Shown here: positions 26,488 through 34,616 of the stretch, piece after piece | Position numbering within the stretch: position 1 is the first letter of the stretch | Layout: each line of letters begins with the position of its first letter | Source: Treponema sp. | GTDB taxonomy: Bacteria > Spirochaetota > Spirochaetia > Treponematales > Treponemataceae | Direction: 5' to 3' | Length of the DNA: 64,000 nucleotides | Assembly: GCA_017617145.1 (NCBI GenBank) | Contig: JAFZWX010000232.1 | Coordinates: 1-64,000 of the forward strand | The notes under the pieces: model-generated | The model's database searches: none | Told to the model about the DNA's origin: nothing | The model's input: only the letters and a program-made list of their open reading frames with translations | Position numbers and translations under genes: made by a program

Positions 26488-28329
26488 TTATTTACTTAAC
26501 AAAAATACTCTACCCCTAAAAGCTCCATTCAATTCTGAACCGAATGTCTCTTTAACTTTCCAGCCCTTCAGTAAATCATCTATTGGAGGGTTGGCACCAT
26601 CTTCAAAGGTGTGAACAATTAAAAGAGCTTCATTGCCAAGTTCCCGCAGCACTGCCTGATATCCTTTTGGCTTAAGATAATCTTTTACATTTGTGCGGAT
26701 AATTTTTGTAAAGCCGTCTTTTATAATGTGCTTTATCCTGCCGTAAAATCCTATCGCTTCTTTTACCGCACCCCACTGCTGTTCATTCAAATCAAAAATT
26801 TCACCCGAAAGACAGAAGCGTCCTAAGAATGCCGAAGTCAAAACAAACTTAATTCTATCAAGGTCTGCATTGGCACGCATAACTGCCCAAATCTGACTCT
26901 GTTCAGGTCTGATAAGTCTGTGTAAGTTAGCTGCAACTAACGGAATATCTACTGCTTCGTGTGCATCAGAAAAACTTGCCTGACTCACAAGCTCCATCAT
27001 TGAAGGTTCAAGCCTGTGACCACCGCTGGCACAATTCTCTATTACAAGCTCAGGCATTTCTTTGGCAAGATGACGGAAATAATTCTGACTTCCTTCAACT
27101 GCTTTTCGCAATCCTTCGCCATAGCTTTCTTCGCCGTCAACGCCCTGCCCTATACATTCATTGTAATCAACCTTAAGGTAACCCATGCCACATTCTTTTA
27201 AAAGTCCAAGCACATGTTCATCAAGATAATCCCAAACCCATTTTTGGCGCATATCCCAAAAGCGACGAGCCCCTACAGTAACAGGATATCCGTCGCGCTT
27301 AAGAAGATGGTCTGTCTGATTAAAGGCCTTTGCTACAGTTCCAACATTTTCCATTTCAAACCAGATACCGGGAATAAGACCATGTGAGCGAATCATATCT
27401 GCTGCTGCCTTTATACCGTCAGGAAAAAGCTTTTTGCTTGGAATCCAGTCGCCGGCCGCATCAAACCAGTTTTCAATTCCTTCGGGTTTGTACCATCCGC
27501 AATCAATTACTAGGTAGCGAACATCAGTGCCGTCAAGACGTTCTGCAGTTTTCTTAAGATTATCAAAAGAAGGGTCGCCCCAGGTTGTGCAATATTCATT
27601 AAAGATTACAGGAAGGTCCTGGTCAACTTTTGCAATTCGTGGCTTTTGTGCTTTTACAAGCTTGTCACAAACTTCTTCAAGACTGTTACCTTCTGCTATC
27701 ATCGCTCTTGGAGTTTCAAAGTTTTCTCCTGCTGCAAGTTTTTTTGTCCAGGCGCCAAAATCTCTGTCGGCAAGTCCGCCCATTACACTTATATCATCTG
27801 TATTACGGAAAATTTCAATCTGCCAGCTTGAAGCACAATAAACCTGAATACCAATAAAATGTCCGGTCTCGCTGTCTTCAAGCACAAGGAACGGAAACCA
27901 CTTACGAACAGGTAAAGAACCAATCTGCCCGAATTTTTCTATTCTATATCCATGATTTGCCCAGGAACGCTCAAAGTTTAAATCAGTTAATTCCTGACTC
28001 AGAAGCTTTCCTTCTGCACTCCAGAAGCTTGTAGCCCTGTGAATCTTATCTGCCTTGATTTTTTTTAGTGCAAAACTCGAAAGAAGTTCGATGTATATTT
28101 CTTTGTCTGATTTATTTTCTATAATAGTACGGCATTCTGTAACTCCAGGAGCAACAGACTTGTGATAAGCTGTAAGGTTTATACCACCACGCTCATACTT
28201 TGTAAAATCATCAGTTTTTTCAACTTCCTTCATCTTCTGAACGGACTCACTCTGCGAAAGTGTATGTCCATTACCATAACCATTATTGTAGCTGTCGCCA
28301 CGCTGCCGCCATTCTGCATAAAATTCCAT
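26488..28329 (-). CDS. GH36-family alpha-galactosidase
   Basis: A 613-residue cytoplasmic glycoside hydrolase with no signal peptide, predicted to release alpha-linked galactose from oligosaccharides such as raffinose or melibiose. A beta-sandwich-like N-terminal part (residues 1-235) precedes the TIM barrel. The nucleophile is Asp388 in YLKVDYNE and the likely acid/base is Asp455 in SFSDAHE; GWYKPEG and GIWFEMENVG match other barrel strands. The C-terminal ~90 residues form the usual beta domain. The start has AAAGGA about 7 nt upstream. It follows an alpha/beta hydrolase gene by 12 nt, so the pair is one operon ending at the 26.45-kb terminator. Confidence 0.85.
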   Translation of the reverse strand: MEFYAEWRQRGDSYNNGYGNGHTLSQSESVQKMKEVEKTDDFTKYERGGINLTAYHKSVAPGVTECRTIIENKSDKEIYIELLSSFALKKIKADKIHRATSFWSAEGKLLSQELTDLNFERSWANHGYRIEKFGQIGSLPVRKWFPFLVLEDSETGHFIGIQVYCASSWQIEIFRNTDDISVMGGLADRDFGAWTKKLAAGENFETPRAMIAEGNSLEEVCDKLVKAQKPRIAKVDQDLPVIFNEYCTTWGDPSFDNLKKTAERLDGTDVRYLVIDCGWYKPEGIENWFDAAGDWIPSKKLFPDGIKAAADMIRSHGLIPGIWFEMENVGTVAKAFNQTDHLLKRDGYPVTVGARRFWDMRQKWVWDYLDEHVLGLLKECGMGYLKVDYNECIGQGVDGEESYGEGLRKAVEGSQNYFRHLAKEMPELVIENCASGGHRLEPSMMELVSQASFSDAHEAVDIPLVAANLHRLIRPEQSQIWAVMRANADLDRIKFVLTSAFLGRFCLSGEIFDLNEQQWGAVKEAIGFYGRIKHIIKDGFTKIIRTNVKDYLKPKGYQAVLRELGNEALLIVHTFEDGANPPIDDLLKGWKVKETFGSELNGAFRGRVFLLSK

Positions 28330-28341
28330 AAAAAATTCCTT

Positions 28342-29187
28342 TTAGTTTTCTTTAACTGGTAAATACCATTTTTTAGTGCTAAGTGCATTCTTTATAAATC
28401 GAAAAGCCTCATCGCAGGTTTCCTCTATAAGATCTGTATCAATGTCATGCCCACAGTTTGAATAAATAACAAGCTTGCAATGTGGAAGACATTTTGCTGT
28501 ACGCATCATAAGTTCAGGAGTGCTGATTGGATCATCTGTTCCACCAATTATCAAAACAGGTGTTGTGATTTTTTTAAGTTCTGTGCAGAGTTTTTCTTCG
28601 CTGCCCAAAGCCATGAGTGGACGGCCATAATCTACCTTGCGTTCAAGTTCTGGAGCAGGAGGAAGATTTTTTATATGTTCGGTTCGTATGTCTCTGCGGA
28701 TTTGTCTAGCTTCGTCATTATCAATCGGAGGATTAAAAGGTGGGATTTCTTTTATAATTCCTTGTGCAAGCATCTGGCGGTAAGACATAGTTCCTTCGGC
28801 AAGAGAGTGAGGTCCCGGGACAACAGCAACAAAGGCATTTATACGTTCTGCGTGACGCAGCATCAAGTGCCAGCCAACCCCTGCTCCGTGAGAGGCACCC
28901 ATATAAACAAAGTTCTTAATTCCAAGCTTGTCGGCAAAGGCAACAACGTCGTCTGCAAAAATGTCGTACCAGTGTTCGCCGTAATCTTCTTCTACAAGTG
29001 TCGAAGGATGAAAGCCTCGAAGTGTAATACAAAAAACATGAAAACCAAGCGTTGCCAGGTGTTGCTGCATGCCCTTTGGATAAAAGCCAACTTGTGCCGA
29101 AAGAATTATGTTGTCTGAGTCCAGCGGCACCGTGCCGTATTCTTCGTAGAAAAGTGAGATTTTGTCATTTATCTGAATGTGCGGCAT
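28342..29187 (-). CDS. Alpha/beta-fold hydrolase
   Basis: A 281-residue cytoplasmic protein with a full catalytic triad: nucleophile Ser in GASHGAG (near residue 98), Asp in GGTDDPIS (near 219) and His in NCGHDID (near 248). The lid region is proline-rich (about 145-190). The substrate is unknown; co-transcription with an alpha-galactosidase suggests removal of ester decorations or general scavenging, which is inference. GGAG lies 12-14 nt before the ATG, and a TAGAAT-17-TATAAT promoter can be read about 25-50 nt upstream of it. Confidence 0.78.
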   Translation of the reverse strand: MPHIQINDKISLFYEEYGTVPLDSDNIILSAQVGFYPKGMQQHLATLGFHVFCITLRGFHPSTLVEEDYGEHWYDIFADDVVAFADKLGIKNFVYMGASHGAGVGWHLMLRHAERINAFVAVVPGPHSLAEGTMSYRQMLAQGIIKEIPPFNPPIDNDEARQIRRDIRTEHIKNLPPAPELERKVDYGRPLMALGSEEKLCTELKKITTPVLIIGGTDDPISTPELMMRTAKCLPHCKLVIYSNCGHDIDTDLIEETCDEAFRFIKNALSTKKWYLPVKEN

Positions 29188-29248
29188 TATTTTGTTTACT
29201 CCTGCATTCTTTAATATTATATTTATAGGTAGATATTAATTCTAGTGG

Positions 29249-29337
29249 GAAAATGTGTACTCACGAGATACCGCCCGCTCGCGACAAGGACGAAAAGGAA
29301 GGTCACTCGCGAACGGTCTCTCTCCGCACACATTTTC
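29249..29337. repeat. 89-bp imperfect palindrome upstream of trxA
   Basis: Outer arms GAAAATGTGT (29249-29258) and ACACATTTTC (29328-29337) are perfect. Inner arms GAGATACCG (29265-29273) and CGGTCTCTC (29314-29322) match at 8 of 9, and TCGCGA (29279-29284) matches TCGCGA (29307-29312). The whole element could form a long cruciform or RNA hairpin with a ~22-nt apex. It is more GC-rich than the DNA around it. Confidence 0.8.
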
Positions 29338-29369
29338 GAATGACTACTAAAAACCCCAGGAGGTATAAT

Positions 29370-29681
29370 ATGAAAGAAGTACAAATCACAGCACAGAACT
29401 ACGAAGCCGAAGTCATCAATTCCGACAAGCCTGTTCTAATTGACTTCTGGGCTCCCTGGTGCGGACCGTGCAAAATGCTTGGCCCCGTAATTTCCCAAAT
29501 TGCCGAAGAACACGACGAAATAAAAGTAGGCAAAGTAAACGTAGACGAAGAATCAGAACTCGCCGAACAGTTTGGCGTCATGAGCATACCTACCCTTGTT
29601 ATGATGAAAGAAGGCAAGGTTGTTAATTCCTTTACAGGATATGCACCAAAAGAGGCAATTGAGAATTTTATTAAGGGATAA
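29370..29681 (+). CDS. trxA: Thioredoxin
   Basis: A 103-residue cytoplasmic thiol-disulfide reductant. The active site WCGPCK is at residues 30-35, with the cis-proline in MSIPTL and the usual KVNVDEE strand. The ATG at 29370 has AGGAGG 6 nt upstream and gives the standard thioredoxin length. The frame stays open to 29253, but that extension would translate the palindromic element, and I reject it. A frameshifted orphan gene starts 13 nt downstream. Confidence 0.95.
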   Translation: MKEVQITAQNYEAEVINSDKPVLIDFWAPWCGPCKMLGPVISQIAEEHDEIKVGKVNVDEESELAEQFGVMSIPTLVMMKEGKVVNSFTGYAPKEAIENFIKG

Positions 29682-29694
29682 ATAAGGATGAATT

Positions 29695-30160
29695 ATGGGG
29701 TTCTGTGTAGCTGTAATGTGTGATTGTTGGAAAAAAGGCAAGACAAAGAAAATTGACTTTCCAGAATATATCGTACAAAAAGCAGATGAATTAGAACTTA
29801 ATCTTCCAGAAGAAATCCTAAAAGAGAAATCTCTCGTATGTTCATACGAACAAAAATTCCATGAATGGATTAAAGATGCGTGTGAACATGAATTCATGTG
29901 GAAACTTTGTTATAAATTCAAAAGTTTGCCATATTCAATTTTTGACTACAACAATGGGAAAGACTTTCCTAATTATAAATAAAACACTTTTTGAAAATCA
30001 TACAGATGTAATTCCTATGGAAATGAACAGGGCTCTTGAAGAAGAATTAACTAATCTTGCAAGCCGTATTGGTTTTGAAAAATGTATTGAAGAGTATAAC
30101 AATTTTATGGAATTGATTAGGACATCTGAAGAAACTGAAAATCCTCTTTTTATTTGTTAA
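29695..30160 (+). pseudogene. Frameshifted paralogue of the neighbouring 252-residue orphan protein
   Basis: Frame one (29695-29982, 95 residues) carries CDCWKKGK, LNLPEEI, FHEWIKDACEHE and DFPNYK, then stops. The shifted frame resumes with NKTLFENHTDVIP and ends ELIRTSEETENPLFIC at 30160. Both parts align with successive parts of the protein encoded at 30179-30937 (CNCFKNG, LDLPEEI, FSEWTDFPCEHE, then LIKLLDASDTTGNPICWD). One single-base indel near 29965-29985, in the A-rich AATTATAAATAAAACA stretch, would restore about 150 codons. It may be a pseudogene, a sequencing error or a real frameshift. Its start has AAGGATG upstream. Function is unknown; the compact, variable, paired genes recall immunity-type families, but I have no domain evidence for that. 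Confidence 0.6.
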
Positions 30161-30178
30161 ATTACGGCTTTGGAAACT

Positions 30179-30937
30179 TTAATCCCAGCAAATTGGATTT
30201 CCTGTTGTATCAGAAGCATCCAGAAGTTTTATGAGTTCATCATATGTAAATTGTAATTCATCTTGCATATTGTATGTATTTTTTTCATAAACAATTCGAT
30301 GTTTATTGCCATATTCAAACAAATTCATATCCCAGAATACAGTTGTTTCAGCTTTTTTATCTTTATCAGAAAAAATGAATCTTCTGTTTATAATTCTTTC
30401 CACAGTAAAATCAGATGATTGAAAAATGATTTTATTATCTTTTTCTATTCTGAATGTGTTATTATAAGAATACAGCTTTTCATTTCCTTTTTCGCATAAT
30501 AATTCGTCGATATTTTCTCCGATTTCCCAACCATCAGAAAGATTATAAGCAGTAATTTTCAGATCCATAAATTCTTTGGCTTCCTTACGAAGTTGAGTAT
30601 TGAATGATGTAGGTATAAAATTATGTTCATTAAAATCTGGTAACTGGGTTGAGAGAGTTGGAAATCTAGTCTTGTCATTTAAAAGTCTAATAAAATATTG
30701 AAATGCACCTCCCAATCTGCAGGAATAATATTCTCCCATTTCATGCTCGCAAGGAAAATCGGTCCATTCAGAAAATTCCCAATCAATTTTATATTCTAGT
30801 TCATTGTTCTTTTTGATTTCTTCTGGTAAATCAAGTTCAAAATAATTATCTATAAGCTTAACATATTTTATATATTCAAAAGGCTTGGAAAGGCCGTTCT
30901 TGAAACAATTGCATCGTACAAATTCATTTTGAGACAT
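30179..30937 (-). CDS. Orphan protein with a conserved Cys/His N-terminal motif
   Basis: A 252-residue soluble protein of unrecognised family. The N-terminus has CNCF and then FSEWTDFPCEHEMGEYYS, shared with the frameshifted paralogue that converges on it from 29.7 kb. A middle block (about 125-225), with FRIEKDNKIIFQSSDFTVERIINRRF, is absent from the paralogue. It has no signal peptide or membrane segment. It lies on the opposite strand from the paralogue, tail to tail with 18 nt between stops, so the two form an inverted pair in an AT-rich accessory island. Confidence 0.7.
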   Translation of the reverse strand: MSQNEFVRCNCFKNGLSKPFEYIKYVKLIDNYFELDLPEEIKKNNELEYKIDWEFSEWTDFPCEHEMGEYYSCRLGGAFQYFIRLLNDKTRFPTLSTQLPDFNEHNFIPTSFNTQLRKEAKEFMDLKITAYNLSDGWEIGENIDELLCEKGNEKLYSYNNTFRIEKDNKIIFQSSDFTVERIINRRFIFSDKDKKAETTVFWDMNLFEYGNKHRIVYEKNTYNMQDELQFTYDELIKLLDASDTTGNPICWD

Positions 30938-31043
30938 ACAAACCTCTACTTATGAAGAAAAATAAATTCATTCCATATGATTTCGCTTTATCTTATTTTA
31001 TTATAACATTGTTTGCTTTATAATAAAATTAGGAAGTGAAAAT

Positions 31044-31643
31044 ATGGAATTCAAATATAAAGATTTTACTATTGAAATCAAAAATGAAAGTCTGTGGCAA
31101 GAAAAAACACAGACTCATCAATTTGAATATACAAAAAAATATTCAACTAATACTGTTGAAAATCAGAAAAAAAACATTTCTAATAATTCAACTTGCTACG
31201 GAATAATAATCAGAGATTACCAAAAAGAAATACTAGATAGTTGCTTGCTTGTTTGTTCAACTGGCGGCCCTTCTTCAATCAATAAAAAAGCATATCTTGT
31301 TGAAAATGATGATATATATATTTGTATTTCAAATACAGTTTTTTCACTAGCGATAAATGGACTCAAACTAAATTGGTATAAAGAAGTTGATTTTGCCACT
31401 GCATTTGAAATATATAAAATGCATGATGATTTTATAATTCACGGCGAATTATATATCACGAGAATCAACAAAGATGGGAGAATCATATGGCAACAAAGTG
31501 GTAGTGACATCTTTGTCCTTGCAGATAGAAGTGATTGTTTCTTTATTGAAAACAACATTATCAATGTTCAAAGCTGGGATAAAATTAAATACTGCATAAC
31601 TTATGATGGAAAGATTATAACAAAAACTGAATTATCTGGATGA
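31044..31643 (+). CDS. Hypothetical protein, predicted beta-rich
   Basis: A 199-residue soluble protein that I do not recognise. It looks beta-rich, with repeating short strands such as YICISNTVFSLAINGLKLNW and IIHGELYITRINKDGRIIW that resemble beta-propeller or WD-like blades. AGGAAG lies 7 nt before the ATG, and a TATAAT about 20 nt upstream could be the -10 box. Base composition is AT-rich, like the rest of the island. Confidence 0.6.
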   Translation: MEFKYKDFTIEIKNESLWQEKTQTHQFEYTKKYSTNTVENQKKNISNNSTCYGIIIRDYQKEILDSCLLVCSTGGPSSINKKAYLVENDDIYICISNTVFSLAINGLKLNWYKEVDFATAFEIYKMHDDFIIHGELYITRINKDGRIIWQQSGSDIFVLADRSDCFFIENNIINVQSWDKIKYCITYDGKIITKTELSG

Positions 31644-31831
31644 CTTTTTTTTATTCTGTTCTGAAAACTTTTTTTTCCGCAATTGTCGATGTAAAACTGT
31701 AATAAATGTCTGATTTCTGTGAGTTCTGCGTTATCATTTTTTTCATCAGCTAAAAATTTTGAAAACTTGTGATTTAGTTTATTTAGGTAGTTTTCTTGCC
31801 ATTCAATAATTTTATGCGAAATAATTTTCCT
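31601..31831 (-). pseudogene. Possible remnant of a small gene, no start codon
   Basis: The minus-strand frame from 31831 to the stop at 31601 is open for 76 codons in very AT-rich DNA. It reads like protein, with an alternating charged/hydrophobic pattern (IIEWQENYLNKLNHKFSKFL, then AELTEIRHLLQFYIDNCGKK). A TAG lies directly upstream in frame and no ATG, GTG or TTG is available. It may therefore be a decayed gene end; its tail overlaps the 31044-31643 gene. This is most of what the 31644-32054 gap holds. Confidence 0.3.
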
Positions 31832-31987
31832 CTAATTTATAAAATTAAAAAAAGATTAAAAGTGATATATTCTAAAATGTGATCTTTCGAATTAAAAAAT
31901 TCGGAAGAAAATGCACGAGATTTATTTATCAAAATCAGTAAAAACTTAAAATCGATTTGGCGTTTTATACATTATGCTAAATTTTTT

Positions 31988-32018
31988 AAGGGGTGTAGCA
32001 TTATTTGCTACACCCCTT
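31988..32018 (+). other. Perfect 13-bp hairpin upstream of the SIMPL gene
   Basis: AAGGGGTGTAGCA (31988-32000) and TGCTACACCCCTT (32006-32018) form a perfect inverted repeat with a TTATT loop. Neither strand has a following T tract, so it is a poor terminator. TATAAT follows at 32023-32028, so it may be an operator or a 5' processing structure. The rest of the 31832-31987 interval shows nothing else recognisable. Confidence 0.6.
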
Positions 32019-32054
32019 GATTTATAATGTTAATAACGCTAAGGAGGCAAAGTT

Positions 32055-32711
32055 ATGGAAAGAAATCGTGAAATTACGGTAAAAGGTATTGGTTCTTTTT
32101 CTGCTAAGGTTGATTATATTACAGTGATTTTTACTTTGGATGAATTAAACAGAGTTTACAAAAGTGGATATGAAGATTTTAATTCTCATATTTCTGCATT
32201 ACAAAAGATAATTGAAAAATTAGGGTTTGAAAAATCTGATTTAAAGACGAGCACAATTTCAATCACAACAAAATACGACAGCGTAAAACGAAACGGTGAT
32301 TATGTGGATATTTTTGCAGGTTATAGATTCACTACAAAAATGAAACTAAGTTTTGATTTTGATTCAAAGAAACTTGGTAAAGTGTTTGCCTCAATTTCTG
32401 AAATGGATTTTGCGCCAAAGGTGAATGTTTCTTTTTCCGTGAAGGATGAAGAGTTTGTGAAAAATCAGTTGCTTGCCAATGCGGCAAAAGATGCAAAAAC
32501 AAAAGCACAAGTACTCTGTGAGGCAATGGGTGTTAAATTGGGAAAGCTAATTACCATTCAATATAATTGGGATGTTATTGAAATACAATCAAGAATGTCT
32601 TACGATTTAGCAGTGACTGGCAGAATAAAAGGTAGCCGTGAAATTGATTTTACACCCGACGATATTTCTCTTGAAGATGAAGCAGCATTTTTTTGGGAAA
32701 TAGAAGACTAG
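32055..32711 (+). CDS. SIMPL (DUF541) domain protein, cytoplasmic form
   Basis: A 218-residue protein that is essentially one SIMPL domain: REITVKGIGSFSAKVDYITVIFTL at the start, ISALQKIIEKLGFEKSDLKTSTISI, and a C-terminal AAKDAKTKAQVLCEAMGVKLGKLI helix. Most bacterial members are exported, but this one has no signal peptide, and its biochemical function is unknown. The start is supported by AAGGAGG 7 nt upstream. It sits within the accessory island. Confidence 0.8.
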   Translation: MERNREITVKGIGSFSAKVDYITVIFTLDELNRVYKSGYEDFNSHISALQKIIEKLGFEKSDLKTSTISITTKYDSVKRNGDYVDIFAGYRFTTKMKLSFDFDSKKLGKVFASISEMDFAPKVNVSFSVKDEEFVKNQLLANAAKDAKTKAQVLCEAMGVKLGKLITIQYNWDVIEIQSRMSYDLAVTGRIKGSREIDFTPDDISLEDEAAFFWEIED

Positions 32712-32765
32712 TGTTTGATATGTGAGATTGAATTTGCTGATTTCTGAGAAACAGGAGGCAAGATT

Positions 32766-33206
32766 ATGGGTAACGGTATAATATATAAATGTAAAAAATG
32801 TAATGAAGAATACGACTTTTATTATGGAGTAGGTACGTTATATTTTGCATCGCGAGATAAACTTGAGAAAGAGGTAAAAGACGGTAAATATGGCGAAGAA
32901 TTGAAACAAAGATTTGAAGAAAAACCTTCTTTTCATATTTCTGCTGAGCAAGAGTTGTATGTTTGCCCTAATTGTCATGTACCAAAAAATGATTTTAATT
33001 TATCTGTAGTGGAAGGAGACGGATTTTCTGATGTTAATAATATTTTTTTTCAATATGTACATAAATGTCCAAAATGCAAAATTGAAATGATTTCTTATAA
33101 ACTATCAGGAATCGATACTAAAAGTACAAAATACCCAAAAGATTTGCGATGTTCAAAATGCAATGGAAAACTGAAAAAGAAGGATGGATATTTTCTTTGG
33201 GATTGA
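32766..33206 (+). CDS. Zinc-ribbon hypothetical protein
   Basis: A 146-residue soluble protein with four CxxC knuckles: CKKC (residues 9-12), CPNC (near 67), CPKC (near 101) and CSKC (near 129). This pattern should bind two zinc ions. Between the first two knuckles lies an alpha-helical charged segment (DKLEKEVKDGKYGEELKQRF). No catalytic motif is visible and no family is recognised. AGGAGG lies 7 nt before the ATG. It is followed at 18 nt by another orphan gene, with which it may be co-transcribed. Confidence 0.7.
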   Translation: MGNGIIYKCKKCNEEYDFYYGVGTLYFASRDKLEKEVKDGKYGEELKQRFEEKPSFHISAEQELYVCPNCHVPKNDFNLSVVEGDGFSDVNNIFFQYVHKCPKCKIEMISYKLSGIDTKSTKYPKDLRCSKCNGKLKKKDGYFLWD

Positions 33207-33224
33207 GAAAAAATGGAGTAAATT

Positions 33225-34133
33225 ATGAATAACAAAATCCTATTTGAATACGGCTACATCCCATGGTATGAAATCTTCGAACCAAAAGGAAAATTTACAA
33301 AAGGAATTATTCTCTATTCGAATGGCAGATTGTGTAAAATAATGCATCCTATAACCAAAAAAAATGGAAATATTAAATTACATTTCTGTTCAGTTGATGA
33401 AAATAAAAAAGAGGAAGAACTTATTTTCCAATCTGTTGAGGTAGCACAAAAGGTAACGAAGATTTTAGATTTATACAAAGATAGAATCAGTAATCTGCCA
33501 AATTATCTTGAAAACACTCATGTATTAGATGGCTTTGATGAATTTCTACGTTTAGGAGATGTTATAGTTTCAGGTGATAATTTGTTTACAGAATTTCCTT
33601 ATACCATTGACAAAGAATATCTTAATGAACTATCTGATGAAGAAAAAGAAAATGAACTTGCATTGGAGTTTATTAGTAAGGTTTATAAAGAAGTGCAAAT
33701 GGCAATTGGAAAAATTCCTTTTTTCAAAAAATATGAAAAAACATCTGAATGGGAACAACTTGATGTTTCAAAAGAAAACTTTATGACCTTTGTGGAAGAA
33801 AACAATCATTTTCTAGACTGGAAGATTCTAAATATGGATTATGCCAAACAGAATGATATTCTTATTCTTGAGATGTATAACACAGAAATGGAATATTCTA
33901 TTAGAATCCGTTTTGAGTCAATAATTGATTGTCTGGTTCCACCTTTCAAACAAAGTGATAATCATTCAATAAACAGTTTTATTACTATGTATATCGGATA
34001 TGGAGAACATGCAAATATAGAATGTTTCAATTCCTGTCTACCAGAAAATTGGAAATCATATGATCCAGATTGTCTTTTTTCTGTCTTATGCAAGGAAATT
34101 TCAGTCACAAGCAATCAAAGTGATTTCTGGTAA
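33225..34133 (+). CDS. Hypothetical protein of the accessory island
   Basis: A 302-residue soluble protein without recognised domains. The first ~90 residues are beta-rich (GIILYSNGRLCKIMHP), the middle is helical and acidic (DEEKENELALEFISKVYKEV), and the end is beta-rich again (NDILILEMYNTEMEYSIRIRF). The ribosome-binding site is weak (TGGAG). It lies 18 nt after the zinc-ribbon gene on the same strand. General composition resembles immunity-type or phage-island proteins, but nothing specific supports a function. Confidence 0.65.
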   Translation: MNNKILFEYGYIPWYEIFEPKGKFTKGIILYSNGRLCKIMHPITKKNGNIKLHFCSVDENKKEEELIFQSVEVAQKVTKILDLYKDRISNLPNYLENTHVLDGFDEFLRLGDVIVSGDNLFTEFPYTIDKEYLNELSDEEKENELALEFISKVYKEVQMAIGKIPFFKKYEKTSEWEQLDVSKENFMTFVEENNHFLDWKILNMDYAKQNDILILEMYNTEMEYSIRIRFESIIDCLVPPFKQSDNHSINSFITMYIGYGEHANIECFNSCLPENWKSYDPDCLFSVLCKEISVTSNQSDFW

Positions 34134-34238
34134 AACAATCGAATTCAAATTCGTTTTGAGACATATACAATTGAATTATTGAAAAATCCCTATCCAATAG
34201 CCTATATAGCAGATAGTTTTAAAAAGTCAACAAACAAG

Positions 34239-34616
34239 CTATTTTTCTACACAACATGTCTTTACAAAATCACCCAATCTTTCCCTGTCTTCTTCCGGTT
34301 TGTCGCCTTTAAAATAGATTTCAACAAAGGTTGCAAGCCGAAGAGTTTCCTGCCAGACAAAAATGATTCTTATTCCAGATTGGTTCCCGCGCCCTGGTAA
34401 AGATTTACAGGCAAATTTTCTAACTTTGTTTGAAACATAGTCTTCGCTACAAAAACCTTCTACAGGAACAAATGCTGTGGTTGGAGTTTTTTGTTCATAA
34501 AAAGTTTCGATTGTGTATTTCTTGAAAGTTTCGAAGTCACTTTCAAGAGTACGGTAACGTTTTAAGAGAGCTTTAAAATCTTTGTCAAATTCAGGCAGCG
34601 TTTTATAATTAATCAT
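34239..34616 (-). CDS. RelE/ParE-like toxin of a Panacea-type toxin-antitoxin pair
   Basis: A 125-residue protein with the RelE-superfamily pattern: N-terminal LPEFDKDFKALLKRYRTL helix pair, KFACKSLPGRGNQSGIRIIFVW central strands, and FVEIYFKGDKPEEDRERL near the end. Family members usually cleave mRNA on the ribosome or block translation. The start overlaps the upstream antitoxin stop by 8 nt, so translation is coupled. Antitoxin-first order is the common arrangement. The target and degree of toxicity cannot be told from sequence. Confidence 0.72.
   Translation of the reverse strand: MINYKTLPEFDKDFKALLKRYRTLESDFETFKKYTIETFYEQKTPTTAFVPVEGFCSEDYVSNKVRKFACKSLPGRGNQSGIRIIFVWQETLRLATFVEIYFKGDKPEEDRERLGDFVKTCCVEK

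Noticed and set aside
29253..29369. 39-codon N-terminal extension of thioredoxin
   Set aside because: It lies in the palindromic element, and AGGAGG marks the ATG at 29370.
31988..32018. Hairpin as an intrinsic terminator
   Set aside because: Neither strand has a T tract after the stem.
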